From Bacillota bacterium (GTDB lineage: Bacteria; Bacillota; Clostridia; Oscillospirales; Acutalibacteraceae), in the NCBI GenBank assembly GCA_023391275.1, contig JAEWBE010000068.1:1-48861 (forward strand): 48,861 nt of DNA, given 5' to 3'. Shown here in pieces: positions 23,155-31,728 of this stretch (positions are counted from its first letter, which is position 1; each line of letters starts with the position of its first letter). The notes under the pieces were generated by a model. That model searched no databases and was not told where the DNA came from. It was given only the letters and a program-made list of their open reading frames with translations. A program made the translations under genes and the position numbers.

Positions 23155-24675
23155 TTAGACTGTTTCATTAATTTTGGATTTAAACTGAGCTGAATACCGC
23201 ATGATTTCCTGTTCATTTATATCGTTTTCTGTCAGTTCGCCAACAAGTCTTCCTTCGCACATAACAGCAACACGGTCGGACATACCGATAAGCTCCGACA
23301 TTTCGCTCGTTATCATAATAATGCTTTTCCCTTGCTGTGCAAGTTCCGATATGATGCAATAAATTTCATATTTCGCGCCGACGTCGATGCCTCGGGTCGG
23401 TTCGTCTAAAAGCAGGATATCCGGATTGGTCAACAGCCACCGGGCAAACAAAACTTTCTGCTGGTTTCCGCCGGAGAGATATTGTATCTGTGTTTTTAAA
23501 GACGGCGCCTTAATGTTTAACTTTCTGACGCTTTCCTTCGCGTCATTTATGATACGCTTATAATTCAGCACTCCCATTTGATTAGAATAGTCCTCATAGT
23601 TTGCAATGGCCATATTCTCCTGAATTGTGAGCAAACCAAAAATTCCGCTGTGGCGTCTGTCTTCTGTCAGCAGAGCAATCTTATGCTTTTTCGCGTCCGT
23701 GGCATTCTTGATTGTTACTTCTTTACCCTCTATTTGAATTGTCCCGCTGGCTTGCCGCAAGCCGAATACCGCCTCGATAAATTCGGTTCGCTGAGCACCG
23801 ACTAAGCCGCCGATGCCCAGTATTTCGCCTTTTCTGACTTTCAGAGAAATATTTTTAAAGCATTTGGGCATCGGGGAGGTAAAATCATTTATTTCCATGA
23901 TTACTTCTCCGGGCACATTTTTGCGCTCCGGGAACATCTGATCCATCTTTCTTCCAACCATATGTGAAATGATAAATTCATTGGTCAGTTCGGAAGCACT
24001 CCATGTGCCTATCATGGCACCGTCGCGCATAATGCTGACGGTATCGGAAATACGTAGGATTTCTTCCATGCGATGAGAAATATAAATGAAAGCTACACCC
24101 TGCTTGCGCAGCTTATCAATGATTGCAAATAGGTGTTCAACTTCTTTTCCTGTCAAAGAAGATGTTGGTTCATCCATTATAATGATTTTGGAATGAAAGG
24201 AAACTGCCCGCGCAATTTCAATACACTGCATCTGTGATACCGACAGGTCGCCTACCTTCGCCCGGGGATCCATGTCGAGGTCCAATTCCTTCAGCAGCTT
24301 TGCTGTTTCGTCGTACATTTTTTTATAGTTGACCATCATTCCCTTTAAGGGCAGACGGCCAACCCAGATATTTTCCATTACGCTTAAGAATTTCTGCGGA
24401 TAGAGTTCCTGATGGATCATGGAGATTCCGCTTTCGATTGCTTCTCTTGACCCCGTAAAATTCACACTGTTTCCGTCAAAAATGATTTCCCCGCCATCAC
24501 GTTTATAAATACCGAACAGGCATTTCATCAACGTGGATTTTCCCGCTCCGTTTTCGCCCATCAATGCATGGACTGTGCTGGGTTCCACTTTTAAAGTAAC
24601 ATTATCCAGAGCCTTGACCCCCGGAAAAGATTTGGATACTCCCAAGATTTCCAAAATGTATGGGTTTGAATCCAA
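23155..24675 (-). CDS. Sugar ABC transporter ATPase, two ABC domains (RbsA-like)
   Basis: The protein has two ABC domains. The first has Walker A GENGAGKST and Walker B IIMDEPTSSL; the second has GGLVGAQRTE in place of Walker A (degenerate, as usual), signature LSGGNQQK and Walker B LLLDEPTRGID. I place the start at TTG 24675 (506 residues) because GAGGTG sits about six bases before it. A GTG at 24684 would overlap the ribosome site. It lies between the binding-protein and permease genes. Confidence 0.9.
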   Translation of the reverse strand: MDSNPYILEILGVSKSFPGVKALDNVTLKVEPSTVHALMGENGAGKSTLMKCLFGIYKRDGGEIIFDGNSVNFTGSREAIESGISMIHQELYPQKFLSVMENIWVGRLPLKGMMVNYKKMYDETAKLLKELDLDMDPRAKVGDLSVSQMQCIEIARAVSFHSKIIIMDEPTSSLTGKEVEHLFAIIDKLRKQGVAFIYISHRMEEILRISDTVSIMRDGAMIGTWSASELTNEFIISHMVGRKMDQMFPERKNVPGEVIMEINDFTSPMPKCFKNISLKVRKGEILGIGGLVGAQRTEFIEAVFGLRQASGTIQIEGKEVTIKNATDAKKHKIALLTEDRRHSGIFGLLTIQENMAIANYEDYSNQMGVLNYKRIINDAKESVRKLNIKAPSLKTQIQYLSGGNQQKVLFARWLLTNPDILLLDEPTRGIDVGAKYEIYCIISELAQQGKSIIMITSEMSELIGMSDRVAVMCEGRLVGELTENDINEQEIMRYSAQFKSKINETV

Positions 24676-24701
24676 GTATATCACCTCAAATATCTAAATT
24701 A

Positions 24702-24735
24702 GTATCGGACGAGCCGTGAGTGCTGCGTCCGATAC
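24702..24735 (-). repeat. Intercistronic hairpin after the second sugar-binding-protein gene
   Basis: GTATCGGACG pairs with CGTCCGATAC (10 bp) across a 14-base loop, between the binding-protein stop and the ATPase start. It is the same arrangement as after the binding-protein genes at 5396 and 41886. Confidence 0.6.
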
Positions 24736-24756
24736 AAAAACCTACGTCATAAAAGC

Positions 24757-25851
24757 TTATTTCAATGTATCCTTCGTTACGGGTACATAGGGAATCCAAA
24801 CGTATTTGCCGTCTGTAACCGGATACTTAAAGTTATCGGCTGTGGGGGTTTCGCCTTTTGCAAGCAGTGTCAGAAGGTCCATAGCCGCCTGGCCCTGTGT
24901 TTTGGCGTCATTCAGCACGGTGCCAAGCATGGTTCCGTCTTTAATCGCCTCTTTACCGGGATCGGTGGCATCTACGCCGACAACAGGCATATACTTACCG
25001 TTTGTAAAATAACCTGCGGCTTTCAAAGCCTCGATTGCACCAAGCGCCATATCGTCATTATTCGCGAAAACAGCCTCAATCTTGTCGCCGTTTGCGGCAA
25101 GGAAAGCCTGCATCTTTTCCTGGCCCTTGATACGGTCCCACATTGCCGTGTCCTGTGCTACGCACTGAACCTGAATGCCCTTGTCCTTCAGTTCCTGAAC
25201 GGAAGCTGCGGTTCTTTGTGTGGCGTCTACCGTGCCGAGATCACCAGTGATCATTGCATACTGCAATATGCCGTCTCCGTTGCGATCCATGGTCTTCTTA
25301 TTTTTCTCCCAATAGTCCGCGATAATTGAACCCTGCATTTTTCCGGATTCGGAAGCAATCGCGCCTACATAATAGCAATTGTCATATGATTTCAGGTCCT
25401 CCGCGAAAGGTTCCTGATTAAAGAATACCAGCGGAAGATTTCCGGCGGCTTTTGCTTTTTGTATAATTGTGCTCGCGCCGCTGTTTTCCTGAAGAATCAG
25501 ACCGATGGCGCTGTAGCCTTTTGTTATAAACATATCGATTTTATCGTCTTCTGTGGACTGTGAGCTTTGGCAGTCAACCGTATCAATTGTTGTCCCGGAC
25601 TCTTTCGCCCGGTCAACCATAGCATTCCGTATGTTAGTAATATGCGTATCCGTATACATTCTATATGCAATACCAATTGTGCCGGCGCTTTTCCCTGTCG
25701 AGGGAGCTGTGCTTTGCTGGGGGTTTGACGATACAACTGAGGTATCCTGGGAATTTGACGGTGCAGAGGAGTTGGTTGAAGTCGAACTGCATCCAACAAA
25801 CATGGAGCTTACCAAGACGATTGCCAAACATAACGCCATAAGTCTTTTCAA
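24757..25851 (-). CDS. Sugar ABC transporter substrate-binding lipoprotein
   Basis: The 364-residue product begins with a lipoprotein signal (MKRLMALCLAIVLVSSMFVG then Cys), a Ser/Thr-rich linker and a type I periplasmic-binding domain (IGIAYRMYTDTHI, FNQEPFAEDL, DVFANNDDM-like segment, PVVGVDATDPG). The DATDPG and NNDDMALGA blocks are typical of galactose/ribose-type binding proteins. The start is TTG at 25851 behind AGGAGG. It is the first gene of the minus-strand operon facing the ROK regulator, with its own promoter at 25978-26006. Confidence 0.9.
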   Translation of the reverse strand: MKRLMALCLAIVLVSSMFVGCSSTSTNSSAPSNSQDTSVVSSNPQQSTAPSTGKSAGTIGIAYRMYTDTHITNIRNAMVDRAKESGTTIDTVDCQSSQSTEDDKIDMFITKGYSAIGLILQENSGASTIIQKAKAAGNLPLVFFNQEPFAEDLKSYDNCYYVGAIASESGKMQGSIIADYWEKNKKTMDRNGDGILQYAMITGDLGTVDATQRTAASVQELKDKGIQVQCVAQDTAMWDRIKGQEKMQAFLAANGDKIEAVFANNDDMALGAIEALKAAGYFTNGKYMPVVGVDATDPGKEAIKDGTMLGTVLNDAKTQGQAAMDLLTLLAKGETPTADNFKYPVTDGKYVWIPYVPVTKDTLK

Positions 25852-25977
25852 TTTCTTTTCCTCCTAAAATTTTTGTGTAGGGGCTGCTTTTTTTCGGGTG
25901 CTTCGCACAGCGTCTGGCAGAGATGCCGTGAACGTATTTCTCAATTACATCATTGTATGATATAATTGGCTGAACTA

Positions 25978-26006
25978 AAGATAACATAAAATATATTCAG
26001 TGTCAA
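25978..26006 (-). promoter_or_regulatory. Promoter of the minus-strand sugar operon
   Basis: TTGACA (26006-26001) and TATCTT (25983-25978) on the minus strand with a 17-base spacer, about 120 bases before the binding-protein start. The -10 deviates at two positions, suggesting moderate strength. Confidence 0.6.
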
Positions 26007-26036
26007 TACAATTATCATATCTTTTCTCGTCTATTA

Positions 26037-26053
26037 TAGTTAATTTTTAACTA
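26037..26053. promoter_or_regulatory. Candidate ROK operator between divergent promoters
   Basis: TAGTTAA-TTT-TTAACTA is a perfect inverted repeat with a 3-base centre, lying between the two divergent -35 boxes. A ROK regulator encoded 140 bases away is the obvious candidate ligand. Confidence 0.55.
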
Positions 26054-26109
26054 ATAATACAGACAGTTAACCTAAAATTAAAATTTTGCAACAAATCTGC
26101 TTTTAGTTA

Positions 26110-26138
26110 TTGCAAATTATATCATCTTGTAATATAAT
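26110..26138 (+). promoter_or_regulatory. Promoter of the plus-strand ROK regulator
   Basis: TTGCAA (26110-26115) and TATAAT (26133-26138) with a 17-base spacer, 52 bases before the ATG of the ROK gene. Confidence 0.65.
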
Positions 26139-26190
26139 TGAACCAATGAATTAATTAATTCAAATAAACAAATATGAAGTGTGATGGAAT

Positions 26191-27414
26191 ATGGCTCAAG
26201 TACCTCAAAAGAAAGATATCAAAATAAATAATTTACGAAAGGTCTTTCGGTTGATCCAGAAGAAAGGTCCTATTGAACGTAAAGAGATTCAGGAGTTGTC
26301 AAATTTAAGTTGGGGTGCGGTCTCGCAATTCACTTCCGCTTTGGTGCATTCAGATATTATAACCCAGAATATTAATTCGGTAGGAAATGTGGGAAAAGCC
26401 CCTTTGACCTTGGACATTAATAATCAGGATAACTATATTGTAGGCGTCGATTTCAATTTTATAGCGATTCGCGTCGTTGTACTGGACTTGAAAGGCAATA
26501 TGGTGAAGTCACGGGTGGCGGCAGTCACGGACAGCAGCCGCGTGATCGAATTGCTCCTCGACACATTGGACAAAACGCTGTCTGAATTTATCGGAGTAAA
26601 AAATCTGCTGGCTATCAGCATATCCACTCAAGGAAATATTGACGAAAAAAAAGGTGTTGCGCTTTATCTCACATTCGTACCGACATGGCGAAATCTGAAT
26701 TTAAAAGAAGTTGTCGAAGGCCGTTTTCATATTCCCACTTTCGTGTTTCATGATCCCGACTGTATACTTATTGCTGAAAAATACTTCGGAAATATATTCC
26801 GGGAAGATTTTAAAAACGTCGTTACGCTGAATATGAATTATGGCATTGGAATGTCATTAATGATTAACAATAAAATCTATTCGAGCACCAGCAAAAGGAG
26901 CGGTGAATTGGGGCATACCACTGTAATTCCGGGCGGGGCGCTTTGTAGCTGCGGCAAACAAGGTTGTCTGGAAGCATATGCGTCAAAAGTGGGGATTCTT
27001 AACCGCTTTGTGGAAGCAATAAATAACAAAGAGGCCAGCAGCGTTAATATTGACGACGCAATTACCTACGAAATCATCAAAGAGTATGCCCAAAAAGGAG
27101 ATCCCTTATGTGTTCGTCTTTTCTCAGAAGCCGGAAACATCCTGGGACTTGCGCTTTCCTCTTTGGTATCTATTTTCGACCCGGATGCCATTATTTTGTT
27201 TGGCGAATTTGCAAATGGCAATGACATAGAACTTTTCAAAGATAATTTGGAAGAAACCTTTCAAAAAAATCTTTATCCCGGCAGCAATACGAAACTGCTT
27301 TATTCCAATTTGGGCGGGTCCGCAGCAGCTTTTGGTGCAGCTTTCTTTGCTCTTGATAAGATTCTGAATGATTTTCTTATGGAAAAAACAGAAAAGGCAG
27401 CAGAGGAAAACTGA
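26191..27414 (+). CDS. ROK-family transcriptional regulator
   Basis: The 407-residue protein has an N-terminal winged helix (KKGPIERKEIQELSNLSWGA, about 28-47), a ROK domain beginning IVGVDFNFIAIRVVVLDLKG, and zinc motif CSCGKQGCLEAY. It is distinct from the ROK protein at 9071-10285. The ATG at 26191 is preceded by a weak GATGGAA site. It is transcribed divergently from the importer operon and in the same direction as the kinase, aldolase and isomerase genes. Likely represses both arms through the palindrome at 26037-26053. Confidence 0.9.
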   Translation: MAQVPQKKDIKINNLRKVFRLIQKKGPIERKEIQELSNLSWGAVSQFTSALVHSDIITQNINSVGNVGKAPLTLDINNQDNYIVGVDFNFIAIRVVVLDLKGNMVKSRVAAVTDSSRVIELLLDTLDKTLSEFIGVKNLLAISISTQGNIDEKKGVALYLTFVPTWRNLNLKEVVEGRFHIPTFVFHDPDCILIAEKYFGNIFREDFKNVVTLNMNYGIGMSLMINNKIYSSTSKRSGELGHTTVIPGGALCSCGKQGCLEAYASKVGILNRFVEAINNKEASSVNIDDAITYEIIKEYAQKGDPLCVRLFSEAGNILGLALSSLVSIFDPDAIILFGEFANGNDIELFKDNLEETFQKNLYPGSNTKLLYSNLGGSAAAFGAAFFALDKILNDFLMEKTEKAAEEN

Positions 27415-27509
27415 GTTTTTCTCTGCCATCATCCAGCTCGTAAAAGCGAGAACAATTGAGAACCCGTGACGCGAAACGGTACTTTTGCGGTGTCCACACC
27501 GAACAGTCA

Positions 27510-27560
27510 ACATATTTAAGCATAAAACATGATTCTCAGATGTTTTATGCTTAAATATGT
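27510..27560. repeat. Perfect 21-bp inverted repeat (hairpin) after ROK gene
   Basis: The arms 27510-27530 and 27540-27560 (beginning ACATATTTAAGCATAAAAC) are exact complements around a 9-base loop. It lies 95 bases after the ROK stop and 109 bases before the PfkB kinase. No T-run follows, so it may be a terminator variant, an operator or a mobile-element end. Confidence 0.65.
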
Positions 27561-27668
27561 CACTCTGTGATAAAATTAATGTTTTTCAGGAGGTGAACCG
27601 TCTTATCTTCGAAATAGAAAACCGCAGAGAGAATTAGAGCATTCTCTGCTTGAAGGGATGGTAGTAAA

Positions 27669-28631
27669 ATGGAAAAAAAGTACGATGTTGTGTGTATTGG
27701 TGACGCTACATTAGACATAACTATGTGCAACATCAATCCCAATGCTTTATGCGTAGATGCATCATACAGTGATAAAATTGGTATTTCTCTGGGAGGTGAT
27801 GCGTCGAATCAGGCATCTGTTTTGTCAAAGTTAGGCTGTAAAACGGCATTGATTGCAAAGGTGGGAACAGACGATTTCGGCGACATTATTTATAAAAAAA
27901 TATGTGAAGAAAATTTAGACTCGCCTTTGCTCATAAGATGCGAAGAGAAAGGTTCCGGGTTTTGCGTTGTAATCGTAAAGCCTGATGGCCAGCGCAATTT
28001 TCTGGTTTGGCCCGGCAACGGAAAAAAGGATCTATCGCTCGCTGAAATTGATCTTTCTTTTTTATCGGAAACCAGGATTGTTTCCGTGGGAAGCCTTTTT
28101 TGCCTGAAAGAGCTTGACCACGGCGGGATCCGCGAAATCTTCCGGGAAGCACAGCACCAGAACGTAATTACCATTGCCGATATGACCACCGACGGCTACA
28201 GCATCGGCCCTAATGCAATCGCAGATATTTATCCTTATACCGATTATCTGGTTCCCAGCTTTGAGGAAGCCTGTTATGTGACGGGCGAAACCAACCCGGA
28301 ATGCATAGCGCAAAAGCTGTTAAACGCCGGGGTTAAGAATGTAATCATCAAACTTGGTGCGAAAGGCTGCTATGTACGAAACCGCAGCGAGAATTTTTAT
28401 ACAGACCCGTATGACGCCACGGTCGTTGATACTACGGGCTGCGGAGATAATTTCGTCGCAGGATTCATAACGGGGCTTCTCCACCAGTTCAGTTTAAAAA
28501 AATGCGCTGAACTTGCTTGCGCCTGCGGCTCTTACAATGCTCAATTTGTCGGTGCACACGGTTCAATTCAGAGTCTCGATCAGATTCAGATGTTCCAGCG
28601 TACAGCCAAACAGTTGGACTGTAATCGATAA
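27669..28631 (+). CDS. PfkB-family carbohydrate kinase
   Basis: The 320-residue ribokinase-fold protein has the first motif GISLGGDASNQASVLSKLG (38-56) and the second motif DTTGCGDNFVAGF, where Asp260 is the catalytic base. The usual GAGD is GCGD here, an Ala-to-Cys change that some family members share. AAGGGATGG precedes the ATG. A separate AGGAGGTGA at 27588-27596 has no start codon at useful spacing. It lies 26 bases before an aldolase gene, so it probably phosphorylates the ketose that this aldolase cleaves. Confidence 0.85.
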   Translation: MEKKYDVVCIGDATLDITMCNINPNALCVDASYSDKIGISLGGDASNQASVLSKLGCKTALIAKVGTDDFGDIIYKKICEENLDSPLLIRCEEKGSGFCVVIVKPDGQRNFLVWPGNGKKDLSLAEIDLSFLSETRIVSVGSLFCLKELDHGGIREIFREAQHQNVITIADMTTDGYSIGPNAIADIYPYTDYLVPSFEEACYVTGETNPECIAQKLLNAGVKNVIIKLGAKGCYVRNRSENFYTDPYDATVVDTTGCGDNFVAGFITGLLHQFSLKKCAELACACGSYNAQFVGAHGSIQSLDQIQMFQRTAKQLDCNR

Positions 28632-28657
28632 ACTGTAAATAAACGGAGGAAAATCAA

Positions 28658-29500
28658 ATGCTCGCTTCTATGAAAGAGTTACTGATACGTGCTCAAAAGG
28701 GCTCCTATGCGGTGCCGAACTTTGACATTTGGAATACTGAAATGCTTTCCGGTGTTATGGATGCAGCGGAAGAATCCCGCTCCCCTGTCATTCTTGCTTT
28801 CGGCAGCGGATTTTTCGAAAATGTCGATTTCACCCATTTTACAAGCCTCATGGTTTCAATGGCAAAGGCATCAACCGTTCCGGTGGTAATTCACTGGGAT
28901 CACGGAGAAGACCTGGAGCTTCTGCAACGTGCAGAGCAAAGCGGTTTTAATTCTGTGATGCTGGACTGCTCCGCTCTTCCGTATCCGGAAAACGTAGTTC
29001 TTACAAAGGAAGCTGTCGATTATTTCCATTTGAGGGGTATTCCGGTTGAATCGGAGCTCGGGCATATCGGGCCCGAGATGGATTATGACATGGCTTTGAA
29101 AAATTACGGCTACACAGACCCGGCTCTTGCCAAGGATTTTATCGAGAAGACCGGCATTGACGCATTGGCAATCGCAATAGGAAATGCGCACGGTCCCTAC
29201 TCCTCAAAACCCCAAATCCGCTTTGAAATATTGGAAGCAGCTCGCAATGCAGTGGACATACCCCTTGTTTTACACGGAGCATCCGGTATTGGGGATGAGG
29301 ACATTATCCACTGCATCAAACTCGGTATTACAAAAATCAACATTCACACAGAGCTATGCCAGGCTGCAATGGATGCATTAAAAAGTCATATATCTACGGC
29401 CGGAAATTATCTTAGCCTGCAGCGTTTTGTTCGTGAAGCAGTAAAGCAGCGCGCTCTTGAAAAAATATACCTGTTTGGAAGCAATGACAAAGCATTCTAA
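28658..29500 (+). CDS. Class II (zinc) ketose-phosphate aldolase
   Basis: The 280-residue protein shows class II aldolase motifs: AQKGSYAVPNFDIWN at the N-terminus, VVIHWDHGEDLE with catalytic Asp and zinc His, ESELGHIG, GNAHGPY and VLHGASGI. CGGAGGAAA precedes the ATG. It is co-directional with a PfkB kinase 26 bases upstream and a fucose-isomerase-like gene downstream, the classic isomerase-kinase-aldolase trio that yields DHAP plus a short aldehyde. It is clearly divergent from the aldolase at 21143-21994, so the two may act on different stereoisomers. Confidence 0.87.
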   Translation: MLASMKELLIRAQKGSYAVPNFDIWNTEMLSGVMDAAEESRSPVILAFGSGFFENVDFTHFTSLMVSMAKASTVPVVIHWDHGEDLELLQRAEQSGFNSVMLDCSALPYPENVVLTKEAVDYFHLRGIPVESELGHIGPEMDYDMALKNYGYTDPALAKDFIEKTGIDALAIAIGNAHGPYSSKPQIRFEILEAARNAVDIPLVLHGASGIGDEDIIHCIKLGITKINIHTELCQAAMDALKSHISTAGNYLSLQRFVREAVKQRALEKIYLFGSNDKAF

Positions 29501-29590
29501 ATCCATTTATCTCTTCTGAGTTGTTTGACAGTCGAATATTCCTGGCAGTCGGGTGCTTGTCAGATTATTTACTGTGAAATATAAAAAATC

Positions 29591-29626
29591 TTCTTCAGGG
29601 ACGTATGGCAGACGTCTCCTGAAGAA
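29591..29626 (+). repeat. Hairpin between aldolase and isomerase genes
   Basis: TTCTTCAGG-GACGT pairs with ACGTC-T-CCTGAAGAA (14 bp with one bulged T) in the 201-base gap. No T-run follows directly; attenuation or mRNA processing is possible. Confidence 0.5.
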
Positions 29627-29701
29627 TCAATAATCTCCCTTTTCCGTTCATATTTCCGCTCAATAACAACATACAGAAACACAGAAAGGTGTGTAATTAT
29701 T

Positions 29702-31129
29702 TTGAACCAGAAACATAGCTTGCTTCTTGGACTTGTCCCTACGAGACGAAACCTTGACGGTGAATTCTTTTGTAACAGCAAAGTTGCTTTCAACCATAAA
29801 GTCAAAGTTGAAGAAAAATTACATGAAATGCATGTAGACTTTGTAAATCTTGATTTCCTTAACGAAGAGGGAATGGTAATCAGCGGCCTGGATGCTCAAA
29901 AAGTAGCCGACTTCATGATAGCGAAAAAGGTTGACGCTTTATTTTGTCCTCACCTTAACTTCGGGACAGAGGATGCGATTGCAAAGATCGGTAAGATTGT
30001 AGGGAAGCCAATTCTTATCTGGGGCCCGCGCGACGATTCTCCGGATGCAAACGGAAACCGCTGCACGGACAGTCAGTGCGGCTTATTTGCCACCGGAAAG
30101 GTACTGCAGCAATTCGGCGTGCCATTTTCATACATGACCAGCTGCAATCTGGAAGACCCGACTTTCGAACGCGTATTCTCCAACTTCCTTTCTGCCGCAC
30201 AGGTGGTCAAAAGTTTTAATCATATTCGTATTGGCCAATTCGGTGTGCGTCCCGAAACATTCTGGTCGGTAAAATGCAACGAAATGCAGCTTCTGGAGAG
30301 ATTCGGCATCGAGGTTGTCCCCACAACGATGATCGAACTTCAAAACATGTACAATGATACGATCAACAACCGCAAAAAGGATCTGGAGAGCTTTGTAAAA
30401 TACTATAAGGAGTCTTTTAATTCCCATATTGATGACGAGTTTCTCCTGCGAACCGCTGCATTGAACCGGACAATACGCTGGTGGGCAGATGAGCATGACG
30501 TGGATGGAATTGCTTCCAGCTGCTGGGATGCCATGCGCCAAATCGGCGGAATTTCTTCCTGCTTTACATTCTCTGAACTGACGGACGAACACCTTCCCGT
30601 TGTCTGTGAGACCGACATCCATGGTGCAATCTCTTCTGTAATCGCGCAGTCCGCAGCCCGCTGGGAGAAAGCATCGTTTTTGGCAGACATTACAGTCCGC
30701 CACCCCACCAATGATAATGCCGAGCTTTTCTGGCACTGCGGTGTTTTCCCGCGTTCTACTGCCAGTGTTGATAAACCGGTCATCGGGCATTCCTTTGATG
30801 AGCATCGGCCTTCCGTCGGTAATTTCTTACTTAAAGACGGCGACATCACCATTTGTCGTTTTGATTGCACAAATGACAATTATCAGCTTTTAATGGCACA
30901 AGGCAAATCGGTGGAAGGCCCAAAAACCACCGGGACATATGGATGGTTTGAGTTTAAGGACTGGCCGAAAATTGAACACAAGCTTGTTTACGGTCCCTAT
31001 ATTCACCACTGCGCGGGAATTTATGAAAAAATTGCGCCGGTACTTTACGAAGCCTGTAAATATATCTCCGAATTAACCGCCGATGCCGCCGACCCAACTT
31101 CAGAAGAAATTGAAAAATATTTAAGATAA
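29702..31129 (+). CDS. L-fucose/L-arabinose isomerase-family protein
   Basis: The 475-residue product has the fucose-isomerase-type architecture, with an N-terminal Rossmann-like region (VDALFCPHLNFGTEDAIAKI, ILIWGPRDD) and a C-terminal barrel with the metal-ligand segment CFTFSELTDEHLPVVCETD. These enzymes convert aldoses to ketoses using Mn2+. The start is TTG at 29702 behind AAAGGTG, and the translation begins at a normal family N-terminus. It is the last intact gene of the plus-strand arm. A degenerate aldolase fragment begins six bases after its stop. Exact sugar not determinable. Confidence 0.83.
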   Translation: MNQKHSLLLGLVPTRRNLDGEFFCNSKVAFNHKVKVEEKLHEMHVDFVNLDFLNEEGMVISGLDAQKVADFMIAKKVDALFCPHLNFGTEDAIAKIGKIVGKPILIWGPRDDSPDANGNRCTDSQCGLFATGKVLQQFGVPFSYMTSCNLEDPTFERVFSNFLSAAQVVKSFNHIRIGQFGVRPETFWSVKCNEMQLLERFGIEVVPTTMIELQNMYNDTINNRKKDLESFVKYYKESFNSHIDDEFLLRTAALNRTIRWWADEHDVDGIASSCWDAMRQIGGISSCFTFSELTDEHLPVVCETDIHGAISSVIAQSAARWEKASFLADITVRHPTNDNAELFWHCGVFPRSTASVDKPVIGHSFDEHRPSVGNFLLKDGDITICRFDCTNDNYQLLMAQGKSVEGPKTTGTYGWFEFKDWPKIEHKLVYGPYIHHCAGIYEKIAPVLYEACKYISELTADAADPTSEEIEKYLR

Positions 31130-31134
31130 TCCCT

Positions 31135-31395
31135 AACTATGATTACGTTATCGCAGCCATTAAGGATGGCTTCCAGTCCGTCATGTACGACAGCTCTATG
31201 CTGCCGGTGGAGGGAAACATCATTAACATCCTCGAAGCTACAAAAGCCACCCACGCCGTGGGAGCCAGTGTGGAAGCTGAGTTAGGCCTTGTGGGCTTTG
31301 CTCCCAACGTAAATGACCAAAGTGACGAGGACACGTGTACCAGGCCTGAACTGAGGAACTATCTGCACAACAAAATGCAGACCTCTAAACTGTAA
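31135..31395 (+). pseudogene. Class II aldolase central fragment
   Basis: The open frame reads YDYVIAAIKDGFQSVMYDSS, then PVEGNIINILEATKATHAVG and ASVEAELGLVG, which aligns with the middle of class II aldolases (substrate-strand and VEAELG motifs). The N-terminal zinc-binding HxDH part and the C-terminal HG loops are absent, and no start codon fits. It begins directly after the isomerase gene, suggesting a deletion joined it there. Confidence 0.7.
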
Positions 31396-31599
31396 ATATC
31401 TCTTATCACTTTGCCGATGAGGGCGGGGGAAGCCTCTTTGGCTACTCCCGCCTATAATAATATTGCCAAGGCATGAAGTGAAAAGCTGATTCCAGCTCGT
31501 GTTCCGGTCAACAATATTAACCAGTTTGACCAATGTCTAAAGACATTGGATTCTATTTTCTGTACCCCAAAATACATCTAATGACAAGGCGACACCATT

Positions 31600-31728
31600 A
31601 TGAACTTAACCACATACAGTGAAGCTCGGGAGCAATACGGGGTATTTAATTTTGCTTTTCCCATTCTGGACACCCTTCGTAGTGATTTTATTTTACACTA
31701 CGATCAGTTCATAATTCCGGGTACCTAA
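31600..31728 (+). pseudogene. Possible class II aldolase N-terminal fragment
   Basis: A 42-codon ATG frame (MNLTTYSEAREQYGVFNFAF then PILDTLR) resembles the start of aldolases, which usually read ...A..YGV.AFN. It runs into the antisense end of the DUF362 gene. Only the first 30 residues look meaningful, so this is a tentative remnant. Confidence 0.35.
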
